From Bacteroidota bacterium (GTDB lineage: Bacteria > Bacteroidota > Bacteroidia > Flavobacteriales_E > Vicingaceae), in NCBI GenBank assembly GCA_013112545.1, contig JABFGJ010000011.1, positions 55,058 to 119,057 of the forward strand: DNA of 64,000 nucleotides. Reading direction: 5' to 3'. Shown here in pieces: positions 1 through 8,441 of the stretch. The translations under genes and the position numbers were made by a program. The notes below the pieces were generated by a model that worked only from the letters and a program-made list of their open reading frames with translations, was not told the origin of the DNA and ran no database searches. Numbering within the stretch: position 1 is the stretch's first letter; every line of letters begins with the position of its first letter.

Positions 1-771
1 AAATTGAATAAAAACGATTGGGAATCTACTTTATACCAAATGTTGGCCAAGTATTTCGGCTTTAAAGTAAATGCGATACCCTTTGAACTCTTGGCTCAGA
101 GTTTACCTTATTCCATTATTCGAAAGCATGTTGGAAACTTATTTCAATTAGAAGCATTACTTTTTGGCCAAGCTGGATTGTTAGAAGGTGACTTTAAAGG
201 AAATTATCCACGAGACTTACAACAAGAGTATCATTACTTAAAAGCAAAGTATCGTTTAAAAGCAATCGAACCATCTTTATGGAAGTTTATGCGAATGAGA
301 CCTGTTAACTTTCCAAGTATTAGAATTGCTCAATTTGCTGCTTTATTAAATGAGAAGAAAGCTCTATTTGAATCTATTGTTAATGAAAATGAAGTGCAAC
401 AGCTCGAAAAAACGTTTTCTGTGTCAGCTTCAGCATATTGGGACTCACATTTTAGATTTGACAAACCTGCCGCTAATAAACGTTCTAAAAAATTAGGTGT
501 ATTAGCAATAAACACGTTGTTAATTAATTCGATTATTCCTTTAATATTCAATTATGCCAAACAAAAGGGAGACGGTGAATTAAGCGAAAGAGCTTTGTTT
601 TTTTTAACTCAGTTTAAGCCTGAAAAAAATAAAATTACAAGGCTTTGGAGCCATTTCAACATACAGGCTGATAATGCTCAACAAAGTCAAGCTTTAATTG
701 AATTAAAAACAAATTATTGTGATTTAAAAAAATGTCTAAATTGCAGTATTGGAAATTCTATCTTAAAATGA
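1..771 (+). CDS. DUF2851 family protein, 5' truncated by window edge
   Basis: The reading frame is open from base 1, so the gene begins upstream and only about the last 256 residues are present. The TTG at 4 is an internal codon, not a start. The sequence matches my memory of the C-terminal half of DUF2851, a Bacteroidota family of about 420 residues and unknown biochemical function. Near the C-terminus there is a cysteine cluster, C-x5-C-x2-C, in the last 20 residues, which could bind metal. The stop codon overlaps the start of the next gene as ATGA, so the two are probably co-translated. Confidence 0.75.
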   Translation, partial: KLNKNDWESTLYQMLAKYFGFKVNAIPFELLAQSLPYSIIRKHVGNLFQLEALLFGQAGLLEGDFKGNYPRDLQQEYHYLKAKYRLKAIEPSLWKFMRMRPVNFPSIRIAQFAALLNEKKALFESIVNENEVQQLEKTFSVSASAYWDSHFRFDKPAANKRSKKLGVLAINTLLINSIIPLIFNYAKQKGDGELSERALFFLTQFKPEKNKITRLWSHFNIQADNAQQSQALIELKTNYCDLKKCLNCSIGNSILK

Positions 772-1001
772 AAATGATGATAACAAAAATTCATGATTAC
801 TTTGAGCGTAAAGCCTTTGGTGTTTGTGAGTGGTGGGGGCTAAAATTAGGCCTCAAAACCAGTCGAATTAGACTGTTTTTCATTTACTTTTCATTTATCA
901 CCTTCGGCTCGCCACTATTAATTTATTTGATAATGGCATTTATTTTAGAACATAAATACTTCTTTAAACTCAAAAGAAGAAATACAATCTGGGACCTCTA
1001 A
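768..1001 (+). CDS. PspC domain membrane protein
   Basis: A 77-residue protein of the PspC type: a short amphipathic N-terminus, a conserved G-V-C-x-W-W-G-L-x-L-G-L patch and one or two hydrophobic segments (roughly residues 34-60). PspC proteins belong to the phage-shock or envelope-stress group, but small stand-alone copies are common in Bacteroidota and their role is not established. I chose the ATG at 768 because it overlaps the stop of the upstream gene as ATGA; an upstream in-frame ATG at 732 would add 12 residues and overlap further. The K+ channel gene follows 10 bp downstream. Confidence 0.75.
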   Translation: MKMMITKIHDYFERKAFGVCEWWGLKLGLKTSRIRLFFIYFSFITFGSPLLIYLIMAFILEHKYFFKLKRRNTIWDL

Positions 1002-1011
1002 ATTTTCAATT

Positions 1012-2013
1012 TTGTTTCGTTTAAAACAATTCCGAAAACTATACTATGCACTCATTGTGTTTATTATCATTTGTTTGCTCGGTGTTTTAGGCTTTTCGTT
1101 TATAGAAGGATATACAATATCAGAAGCAATTTACATGACCATTATAACTGTGTCAACAGTTGGTTTTCAAGAAGTACGACCCCTAACAGATTCTGGTAGA
1201 TTTTTTACTTCCATTTTAATCCTAACCAGTTTTGGTACATTTGCTTATGTTGCAAGCGTATTCTCAAACTATCTTTCTGACGGTGAACTAAGAAGGCATT
1301 TTACGAGGTTAAAAAAGATGAAAAAGATAAACAAATTAGAAAATCACATAATTATATGTGGGTTTGGAAGAAATGGAAAGCAAATTCTTCATGAAATTGA
1401 ATCATCTCATACGCCATATATCATTATTGAACATGCGCATGACATTGTTGAAGAGCTTTCTATGTCGAATAAGAACTATATAGAAGGAGATGCAACTGAT
1501 GACAAAGTGTTAATTAATGCTGGTATTAATCGTGCTAAAGCTTTGGTTACAACTTTGCCCGATGACGCTGAAAATGTGTTTGTTGTGTTAACTGCACGTG
1601 AAATGAACCCTCAATTGCTAATTATTAGTAGGGCTTCAAAAGATTCATCGGATAAAAAATTAAGAATGGCTGGAGCAAACAATGTTGTAATGCCCGATAA
1701 AGTTGGCGGAACTCATATGGCTTCATTAGTTATAAAGCCAGATGTAGTTGAATTTTTTAATCACTTAACTGGGCAAGACAATAATATTTCTATAGAAGAA
1801 ATTACCTACGAAAGTTTGCCTAAGGAATTTAAGAATAAATCAATCGCAGATTTAGAAATTCGAAAAAGATCAGGAGCAAATATCGTTGGATTAAAAACAG
1901 AAGAAGGAGAATACATATTAAATCCTGCTCCGGAAACAATTATAAATGAGGGAACGAAACTTTTTGTTTTGGGTATGGTCAATCAAATAGAAGATTTATT
2001 AAAATGGGAGTAA
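1012..2013 (+). CDS. Potassium channel with RCK/TrkA-N regulatory domain
   Basis: A 333-residue two-transmembrane K+ channel fused to a cytoplasmic RCK module. The helices lie at about residues 9-30 and 62-85, with the pore loop between them. The selectivity filter reads T-V-G-F, a variant of the usual TVGYG. The Rossmann motif I-I-C-G-F-G-R-N-G near residue 115 is the nucleotide-binding glycine loop of TrkA-N, and a TrkA-C-like region forms the C-terminus. The start is TTG at 1012; the next methionine would remove the first helix. The 3' end overlaps the next gene by 10 bp, indicating an operon. Confidence 0.88.
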   Translation: MFRLKQFRKLYYALIVFIIICLLGVLGFSFIEGYTISEAIYMTIITVSTVGFQEVRPLTDSGRFFTSILILTSFGTFAYVASVFSNYLSDGELRRHFTRLKKMKKINKLENHIIICGFGRNGKQILHEIESSHTPYIIIEHAHDIVEELSMSNKNYIEGDATDDKVLINAGINRAKALVTTLPDDAENVFVVLTAREMNPQLLIISRASKDSSDKKLRMAGANNVVMPDKVGGTHMASLVIKPDVVEFFNHLTGQDNNISIEEITYESLPKEFKNKSIADLEIRKRSGANIVGLKTEEGEYILNPAPETIINEGTKLFVLGMVNQIEDLLKWE

Positions 2014-2939
2014 AAAAGAAATTATTAGTAACTGGAAGTAACGGATTATTAGGACAGAAGCTAGTCCATTTGCTAAAAGGTGAAGCATCAGCATTTAATC
2101 TAATTGCAACGTCTAAAGGCGCTAATCGCATTTCAGATACAAAAGGGTATATCTATGAATCTTTAGACATTACCAATGAAAAAGAGGTAAAAAGAGTTAT
2201 AGGAAAACACAAGCCAGATGTTATTATTCATACAGCAGCCATGACCAATGTTGATGAATGTGAGTCGAAAAAAGAGTTGTGCCGCACTTTAAATGTGGAG
2301 GCAGTAAAGTATTTGGTAAGTGCAGCTGAAGATTGTGAAGCACATTTTATCCATTTGTCAACTGATTTTGTTTTTGATGGTGAAGATGGCCCCTATAAAG
2401 AAGACGATATACCGAATCCACTTAGTTATTATGGACAATCGAAATTAGATGCAGAAAAAATAGTTGAAAAATCTAAAACCAGTTGGGCAATTGTTAGAAC
2501 AATAATCATTTACGGAATAGTAGAAGACATGAGTCGTTCTAATATTGTTTTGTGGGCAAAATCGGCCTTAGAGAAAAAGCAAGTTTTAAACATCGTGAAT
2601 GACCAGTTCCGATCTCCAGTTTTAGCTGAAGATTTAGCAATGGGATGCATATTAATAGCTGAAAAAAATGCAGAAGGAATTTTTCACATCAGTGGAAAAG
2701 ATGTCATGAGCATTGTAGAATTAGTAAAACGAGTTGCAACCTATTATAATTTAGATGATTCATACATTCATGAAATTAGTTCTAAGTCCTTGAATCAAGC
2801 TGCTAAACGGCCACCAAGAACTGGATTTATTTTAGATAAAGCAAGAACTATTTTAGGCTACGAACCTCATTCCTTTGAAGAGGGAATCGCTATTTTAGAA
2901 GCCCAATTAAAAGCTGTTGAAAAAGCAAATGATAATTAA
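2004..2939 (+). CDS. SDR family sugar nucleotide reductase, RmlD-like
   Basis: A 311-residue extended short-chain dehydrogenase of the dTDP-4-dehydrorhamnose reductase group. Visible features are the N-terminal G-S-N-G-L-L-G-Q NADPH loop, the H-T-A-A-M-T-N-V-D-x-C-E segment typical of RmlD, and the catalytic Y-Y-G-Q-S-K (Tyr-x-x-x-Lys). The gene overlaps the end of the K+ channel gene by 10 bp. No other rhamnose genes (rmlA, B or C) are nearby, so the true substrate is uncertain and I give no symbol. Confidence 0.8.
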   Translation: MGVKKKLLVTGSNGLLGQKLVHLLKGEASAFNLIATSKGANRISDTKGYIYESLDITNEKEVKRVIGKHKPDVIIHTAAMTNVDECESKKELCRTLNVEAVKYLVSAAEDCEAHFIHLSTDFVFDGEDGPYKEDDIPNPLSYYGQSKLDAEKIVEKSKTSWAIVRTIIIYGIVEDMSRSNIVLWAKSALEKKQVLNIVNDQFRSPVLAEDLAMGCILIAEKNAEGIFHISGKDVMSIVELVKRVATYYNLDDSYIHEISSKSLNQAAKRPPRTGFILDKARTILGYEPHSFEEGIAILEAQLKAVEKANDN

Positions 2940-2952
2940 GCCTTAAAACCTT

Positions 2953-2960
2953 TATATTTG
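2953..2960 (+). promoter_or_regulatory. Candidate -7 box (TATATTTG) before symporter operon
   Basis: TATATTTG fits the Bacteroidota -7 consensus TAnnTTTG and lies 30 bp before the ATG at 2991. No clear TTTG -33 element is seen at the expected spacing, so this rests on one element only. Confidence 0.4.
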
Positions 2961-2990
2961 TTAAACTTCATAAAAAAATAGAAACAGATT

Positions 2991-5057
2991 ATGCATAAAC
3001 ATTTACTCACAATTGTATCATTTTTTATTACTATAACAATTAATGCTAGCAGTTTTGAAGCGGTTTTAAAAATTGATAATCCTTCTGCAAAAATCAACGA
3101 CGGAGTAGCGTATGTTGAAGTAAATGGTGGCATATCACCTTATACTTATAAATGGTCAAAGCAAGACACAAAACTAAGCTCTAGCTCTTGTGAAAACCTT
3201 ACAGAAGGCAGCACTTTTAGTGTAGTGGTTACAGATGCACGTGGAGAAAGTATTACCCTTAAAGGGAAAGTTGATCCTAAATCTGCTGAAGAAAATATAA
3301 ATAGCTTTTTTGTCCCGATAGTAGAAGTGATGTCAGATCTTTTGTTTTCTGACCCTTTTTCAGCTATAGGTATTTACGACCCAGTTGTATATGCAGATCA
3401 AAAAAATGTAAAAGCTCCAGGTTGGACTAATCCAGAGGTTCAAAAAATATCGCTTCAAGAATGGATAGTAGCTGAAGGAGAACATGTGAACAATGGCGAT
3501 TTAATCGCTGTGGTTTCTCAAGACAAAAAAAATGAAGTAAATGTATATGCAAATGCTAGTGGAAAATTAAAGCATTTAACCAAACAAGGTAAAATTATTT
3601 ATGATGCAAATAACGTAGAACACATTATTGAAGTAGGCGCAGAAAATTTAGCTTCAATAATTTATGATAAACCTCTGCCAGTACTTCACCCAAATGGAGA
3701 CCAACAAAAGAAGGGAATTCCATTTATAGTGGTTTGGTTAGTTCTTGGCGCAATTTTCTTTACTGTACGAATGCGCTTTATAAATGCCAAAGGCTTGAAA
3801 CATGCAGTGGATTTGGTCAAAGGTAAATACGATGACCCTAAAGCTTGCACTGGAGAAGTTTCTCATTTTCAAGCATTGACAACGGCGCTTTCTGCTACAG
3901 TTGGTTTAGGAAATATAGCTGGTGTAGCAGTTGCCATTTCTTTAGGAGGACCAGGCGCCACATTTTGGATGATTATTGCTGGTTTAATTGGGATGTCATC
4001 TAAATTCGTAGAATGTACTTTAGGCGTAAAGTATAGAAAAGTAAACGAAAAAGGAGAAGTTTCTGGAGGGCCAATGTATTATTTAACGGAAGGACTAAAG
4101 AAAAAAAACATGGGTGGGCTTGGAAAAGTTTTAGCTGTTATTTTTGCTATTTTATGCATCGGTGGATCTTTTGGCGGTGGTAATATGTTTCAGTCGAATC
4201 AAGCATTTGCTCAGTTATCTTCTGAATTTCCTTCAATACAAGGTATGGGACTTCTATTTGGATTTGTCTTGGCATTATTAGTCGGCATTGTTATCGTTGG
4301 AGGAATTAAGAGCATTGCTAAAGTAACTGACAAAATCGTTCCTTTTATGGCAGGTCTTTATGTTCTGTTTTCGCTGATTATTATCGGAATGAATTTCGCT
4401 AATGTAGGAGATGTTTTCTATGAAATTTATAATGGAGCTTTTAATTCCCCAGCAATAAAAGGTGGAGTTATTGGAGTCTTAATTGTAGGTTTTCAACGAG
4501 CGGCATTTTCTAATGAGGCTGGTGTTGGTTCTGCCTCAATTGCCCATTCTGCCTCTAAAACAGATGAGCCTGTAAGTGAGGGAATAGTAGCGCTTTTAGA
4601 ACCTTTTATTGATACGGTAGTGGTTTGTACTATGACTGCTTTAGTTTTAGTTTTTACCGGTTATGCTGACGGATCTACGAATATAGAAGGAGCGGAACTT
4701 ACCTCTGCTGCTTTTGGAAGTGTTTTTCCTTGGTTTACATATGTATTGGTTATAGCCATTTTCTTATTTGCTTTTTCTACTATGATTTCTTGGTCGTATT
4801 ATGGTATGAAAGCTTGGGCTTACCTTTTTGGCAATAGTAAAAAAGCTGAAAACATCTATAAAGTTATTTTCTTGTGTTTTATCATGGTTGGTTCTTCTGC
4901 CGAATTAGGTGCTGTTTTAGATTTTTCTGACCTTATGATTCTCGGTATGGCATTTCCAAATATCTTAGGATTAGTGATCCTATCTAAGGAGGTTAAGTTA
5001 GATATGATTTCTTACTTTGCAAGGGTTAAGTCTGGTGAAATTAAAAAATTCAAATAA
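2991..5057 (+). CDS. Sodium/alanine symporter (AGCS) with N-terminal SprB-like and lipoyl-like domains
   Basis: A 688-residue protein, much longer than a plain AGCS transporter (about 450-550). Residues 1-20 look like a signal peptide. Residues about 24-95 resemble a SprB/PKD-type repeat ([12 protein letters not shown]). Residues about 138-213 resemble a biotinyl/lipoyl domain, with D178-K179 placed like the modified lysine motif. A hydrophobic segment at 244-262 leads into the AGCS core, marked by [15 protein letters not shown] near 299-313. The core should carry Na+-coupled amino acid uptake in the inner membrane, with the extra domains outside the cytoplasm. A lipoprotein gene follows with no gap. 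Confidence 0.9.
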   Translation: MHKHLLTIVSFFITITINASSFEAVLKIDNPSAKINDGVAYVEVNGGISPYTYKWSKQDTKLSSSSCENLTEGSTFSVVVTDARGESITLKGKVDPKSAEENINSFFVPIVEVMSDLLFSDPFSAIGIYDPVVYADQKNVKAPGWTNPEVQKISLQEWIVAEGEHVNNGDLIAVVSQDKKNEVNVYANASGKLKHLTKQGKIIYDANNVEHIIEVGAENLASIIYDKPLPVLHPNGDQQKKGIPFIVVWLVLGAIFFTVRMRFINAKGLKHAVDLVKGKYDDPKACTGEVSHFQALTTALSATVGLGNIAGVAVAISLGGPGATFWMIIAGLIGMSSKFVECTLGVKYRKVNEKGEVSGGPMYYLTEGLKKKNMGGLGKVLAVIFAILCIGGSFGGGNMFQSNQAFAQLSSEFPSIQGMGLLFGFVLALLVGIVIVGGIKSIAKVTDKIVPFMAGLYVLFSLIIIGMNFANVGDVFYEIYNGAFNSPAIKGGVIGVLIVGFQRAAFSNEAGVGSASIAHSASKTDEPVSEGIVALLEPFIDTVVVCTMTALVLVFTGYADGSTNIEGAELTSAAFGSVFPWFTYVLVIAIFLFAFSTMISWSYYGMKAWAYLFGNSKKAENIYKVIFLCFIMVGSSAELGAVLDFSDLMILGMAFPNILGLVILSKEVKLDMISYFARVKSGEIKKFK

Positions 5058-5720
5058 GTGAAAAAGATATTTTATTTATTGCTCGGTTTTTTATTTTTAA
5101 GCGCCTGTTCTGATGAAACTATCGTAAATGAAGTCTCTGGAACAATTTATAAAAACTGCGATAACTCAACTTACGGCTATGCAGAAATTGCATTGAAAAC
5201 AAACCGTGGGGGCAGTTTTTCAGATCCTATAATTTTAGGAGGTGATGTTGCAAATGGTGATGGATATTTTCAATTTACTTATGAATTAAAAGAAAGTGAA
5301 AAAGGAACTGCTGAATTAATTCTATCTAATCCTGATGGATATACAGTTCTTTTAGATGACCTTCCATTAAATAGAGACATTAAAACCAATATTTACATCG
5401 AGAATAAAAGTCCTGTTTCTATTAAACTATCGGGTAGTAGAGTATTTCAAATTACTGATACTCTATTTATTGGTGTAAAAAATACTAGTATAAAAGAACA
5501 AGTAGTACAACCAACAAACGGCGTAATAGCTACATTAAAAATAAACGTACCAAATGAATATAAATCGACTACTCAAAAAACAATATACTACGGTGTAGGA
5601 ACATCTGATTTTCAGAAATCAAAAGATGCATTAAGCATTCCTGATTCAGTTTATCAACATGTTTCACTACAATTAAAAGGCTGTGATGTTTCAGAGCAAG
5701 TTGATTTGACAATCAACTAA
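5058..5720 (+). CDS. Hypothetical lipoprotein
   Basis: A 220-residue protein starting at GTG directly after the upstream stop codon. The first 17 residues are a lipoprotein signal with lipobox L-S-A-C, so Cys17 would be acylated. The rest looks like a beta-rich exported domain, possibly a carboxypeptidase-regulatory-like fold early on (an N-G-D-G-Y-F segment followed by alternating hydrophobics). I do not recognise a family. Tight spacing on both sides places it in one transcription unit with the symporter and the helix-hairpin-helix gene. Confidence 0.75.
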   Translation: MKKIFYLLLGFLFLSACSDETIVNEVSGTIYKNCDNSTYGYAEIALKTNRGGSFSDPIILGGDVANGDGYFQFTYELKESEKGTAELILSNPDGYTVLLDDLPLNRDIKTNIYIENKSPVSIKLSGSRVFQITDTLFIGVKNTSIKEQVVQPTNGVIATLKINVPNEYKSTTQKTIYYGVGTSDFQKSKDALSIPDSVYQHVSLQLKGCDVSEQVDLTIN

Positions 5721-5723
5721 TAC

Positions 5724-6635
5724 ATGTATCCAAACTTTAAGGACTATTTTTATTTTAACCAAGTAGAAAAGAAAGGAGTTATCTTGCTTCTAGTTATTCT
5801 TTTATTATTAATTGGGGTTAATGTATGGATGTCAAATCAAAGTCAAGTAATTACTCATAATTCTTCTAAAATACAGGAAGGGTTAGCCTATTTAGATTCT
5901 ATCGCTGAAGCGTCTAAAGATAATAATAGAAATTATGAAGAAGTTGAGCCTAAAAACCAGATTCTAAATCTAACAGAATTTGACCCAAACGAATTTTCAG
6001 TTAGCGAATTTCAAAAATTAGGATTAAGCAAAAAGCAGGCGAGTATTATTGAAAACTATAGAAATAAGGGTGGTGTTTTTAAATCTAAATCTGATTTTAA
6101 AAAGATGTATTCTATTTCCGATGAGCTTTATCAAAAGTTGGAACCTTATATTTTGCTTCCCGATACTTTTATTTATGCTAATACAAAGAGATGGGAAAAG
6201 AAGGATTATTCGAAAAATAGAAAAACTTGGAAACCAGCTGAGGTCTATTTAAATACTTCAGACAGCGCCACATTCACTAAATTGAGAGGAATAGGGCCAA
6301 CATACGCTTCGAGGATAATAAAATATAGAACAAGATTAGGAGGATTTAGAAGCATCAATCAACTTACAGAAGTTTATGGAATTACAGATTCTTTAGTACA
6401 AACTTTTGGAGAACAATTGAAATTGGATACAATCCCTATTGTGAAATTAAATGTTAATGAGTTGACCGCAAAAGAGTTAAAGGTAAACCCTTACATCGAT
6501 TGGAGCATTGCTAATTCAATAGTTGCCTATAGAGAACAACATGGAAAATATAAAAAACTGGAAGATATTAAGAAATCTGTTTTAATCAACGATAGCCTAT
6601 ATAATAAGCTGAAATATTATCTTGACATTCGGTAA
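5724..6635 (+). CDS. Helix-hairpin-helix (ComEA-like) membrane-anchored protein
   Basis: A 303-residue protein with one N-terminal transmembrane segment (about residues 18-36) and at least three helix-hairpin-helix repeats: around residues 92-130 (S-K-K-Q-A-S-I-I-E-N-Y-R), 180-220 (G-I-G-P-T-Y-A-S-R-I-I-K-Y-R) and 235-300. HhH motifs bind the DNA backbone non-specifically. ComEA-like proteins act in DNA uptake, but Bacteroidota encode many such HhH proteins and a competence role here is only a family-level guess. It lies 3 bp after the lipoprotein gene. Confidence 0.8.
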   Translation: MYPNFKDYFYFNQVEKKGVILLLVILLLLIGVNVWMSNQSQVITHNSSKIQEGLAYLDSIAEASKDNNRNYEEVEPKNQILNLTEFDPNEFSVSEFQKLGLSKKQASIIENYRNKGGVFKSKSDFKKMYSISDELYQKLEPYILLPDTFIYANTKRWEKKDYSKNRKTWKPAEVYLNTSDSATFTKLRGIGPTYASRIIKYRTRLGGFRSINQLTEVYGITDSLVQTFGEQLKLDTIPIVKLNVNELTAKELKVNPYIDWSIANSIVAYREQHGKYKKLEDIKKSVLINDSLYNKLKYYLDIR

Positions 6636-6637
6636 AA

Positions 6638-6645
6638 TAAGTTTG
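6638..6645 (+). promoter_or_regulatory. Candidate -7 box (TAAGTTTG) for apt
   Basis: TAAGTTTG matches TAnnTTTG and lies 45 bp before the apt start. A matching -33 TTTG is not evident. Confidence 0.35.
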
Positions 6646-6690
6646 TGTTCAATTAAAATCTATCGTAAAATTGTTATAGGTTAAATAAGC

Positions 6691-7215
6691 ATGGAAGAGA
6701 AGATAAAAGCTGTAATTCGAGATGTAGTAGATTTTCCCAAAAAAGGGATAATATTTAAAGACATTACCCCCATTTTAGAAAATCCAATCTTGACAAAAGA
6801 AGTCAACGAAGAATTTAAGAGAAGGGTAAGTCACTTGAAAATTGATGCAGTTATGGGCGTTGAAAGCAGGGGTTTTTTCTGGGGATTATTACTTTCTCAA
6901 CTCTTAGAAGTTCCTTTTATTCCTGTACGTAAAAAAGGGAAATTACCCTATAAAACCATTGCTTATAAATACGATTTAGAATATGGTTCGGCAGAAATTG
7001 AAGTTCATATTGATGCAATAAAACCAGGCTCAAACATATTGATACATGACGATTTATTAGCCACTGGCGGTACAGCGATTGCTGCCGCAGAAATTATTAA
7101 AATGCAAAAAGCTACTGTTTGTGGATTTGCTTTTTTAGTAATATTAGATTTTTTAAACGGAGAACAAAAGCTGAAGGCTTATTCTGATAACATAATAGGA
7201 TTAGTTAATTATTAA
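6691..7215 (+). CDS. apt: Adenine phosphoribosyltransferase
   Basis: A 174-residue enzyme of purine salvage that converts adenine plus PRPP to AMP. It shows the family signature: F-P-K-K-G-I-I-F-K-D-I-T-P near residue 15, G-V-E-S-R-G-F-F near 56 and the PRPP-binding loop H-D-D-L-L-A-T-G-G-T-A near 119. Length is normal for the family (170-180). It is followed 9 bp later by an acyl-CoA dehydrogenase gene, which may be only read-through organisation. Confidence 0.96.
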   Translation: MEEKIKAVIRDVVDFPKKGIIFKDITPILENPILTKEVNEEFKRRVSHLKIDAVMGVESRGFFWGLLLSQLLEVPFIPVRKKGKLPYKTIAYKYDLEYGSAEIEVHIDAIKPGSNILIHDDLLATGGTAIAAAEIIKMQKATVCGFAFLVILDFLNGEQKLKAYSDNIIGLVNY

Positions 7216-7224
7216 AACATAAAG

Positions 7225-8364
7225 ATGGATTTTAACAAGAACGAGAATCAAGAAATGATTGCAAGCATGGTGAAGGATTTTGCTGAGAAGCATATCCGAC
7301 CAGATTTTATGAAGTGGGATGAATCTCAGGAGTTTCCTATTCATATTTTTAAGCAATTGGGTGAATTGGGATTAATGGGCGTATTGGTCCCAACAGAATA
7401 TGGTGGTTCTGGTTTTGGCTATCATGAATACATAACAGCCGTTTCAGGAATTGCAGAGGTGTGTGGTTCTATTGGATTGTCTGTTGCTGCTCATAATTCT
7501 TTGTGTACAGGGCATATTTTGGCTTTTGGAAATGAAGAACAAAAGAAAAAGTATTTGCCTAAGTTGGCAACTGCTGAATACATAGGTGCTTGGGGTTTAA
7601 CTGAACACAATACAGGTTCGGATGCTGGTGGCATGAATACAACTGCTGTACAAGATGGTGACTACTGGGTAATTAATGGAGCTAAAAATTTTATTACTCA
7701 TGCTATATCTGGAGATGTAGCAGTAGTCATAGTCCGAACTGGAGAAAAAGGAGATTCGCATGGAATGACTGCTTTTATAATAGAAAAAGGAACATCTGGT
7801 TTTGCATCTGGAAAAAAAGAAGATAAATTGGGAATGAGAGCTTCTGAAACAGCCGAACTTGTATTTACTGATTGTAGAATTCATAAAGACCAAATGTTGG
7901 GTAAAGTTGGCGAAGGATTTATTCAGGCAATGAAAGTATTAGATGGTGGTCGTATTTCCATTGCTGCACTTTCTTTGGGTATCGCTAAAGGGGCTTTAAA
8001 AGCTTCCATTAAATATTCAAAAGAAAGAGAGCAGTTCGGAAAACCAATTTCACAATTTCAAGCAATTGCTTTTAAAATTGCAGACATGGCCACTGAAATT
8101 GAAGCTGCAGAGTTATTAACTCACCAAGCAGCGGACATGAAAAATAAAGGTTTACCCATGACTAAAGAATCTGCTTTTGCGAAGTACTACGCATCAGAAG
8201 TTTGTGTAAGAGCAGCCAATGAAGCAGTGCAAATATTTGGCGGATACGGATATACTAAAGAATTCCCAGCTGAGAAATTCTATCGAGATTCTAAACTTTG
8301 CACCATAGGAGAAGGTACATCCGAAATTCAAAAATTAGTTATTTCAAGGTTGATATTGAATTAG
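7225..8364 (+). CDS. Acyl-CoA dehydrogenase (short-chain/butyryl-type)
   Basis: A 379-residue FAD flavoprotein of normal length that performs alpha,beta-dehydrogenation of acyl-CoA in fatty or amino acid oxidation. Recognisable motifs are W-G-L-T-E-H-N-T-G-S-D-A-G-G (flavin/substrate loop), the catalytic-base region I-F-G-G-Y-G-Y-T-K-E-F-P-A-E-K and the C-terminal E-G-T-S-E-I-Q-K. Sequence alone does not fix chain length. A strong stem-loop terminator follows at 8401-8441. Confidence 0.93.
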   Translation: MDFNKNENQEMIASMVKDFAEKHIRPDFMKWDESQEFPIHIFKQLGELGLMGVLVPTEYGGSGFGYHEYITAVSGIAEVCGSIGLSVAAHNSLCTGHILAFGNEEQKKKYLPKLATAEYIGAWGLTEHNTGSDAGGMNTTAVQDGDYWVINGAKNFITHAISGDVAVVIVRTGEKGDSHGMTAFIIEKGTSGFASGKKEDKLGMRASETAELVFTDCRIHKDQMLGKVGEGFIQAMKVLDGGRISIAALSLGIAKGALKASIKYSKEREQFGKPISQFQAIAFKIADMATEIEAAELLTHQAADMKNKGLPMTKESAFAKYYASEVCVRAANEAVQIFGGYGYTKEFPAEKFYRDSKLCTIGEGTSEIQKLVISRLILN

Positions 8365-8400
8365 GATACAATATCTAGTTAATAGAATTAGTTCATTATT

Positions 8401-8441
8401 AAAAGGGAAGCATTATCGTATCAAGGTAATGTTTCCCTTTT
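8401..8441. terminator. Bidirectional stem-loop terminator
   Basis: A 15-bp stem (8401-8415 with 8427-8441, one G-U pair) around an 11-nt loop, ending in a T run on the plus strand and a shorter T-rich run on the minus strand. It lies between the convergent acyl-CoA dehydrogenase and PKD adhesin genes, and its left arm contains the last codon and stop of the adhesin gene. Confidence 0.85.

Noticed and set aside
2004..2939. RmlD-like gene as part of an O-antigen/rhamnose cluster
   Set aside because: No other sugar-nucleotide or glycosyltransferase genes are adjacent; it is only an isolated homologue.
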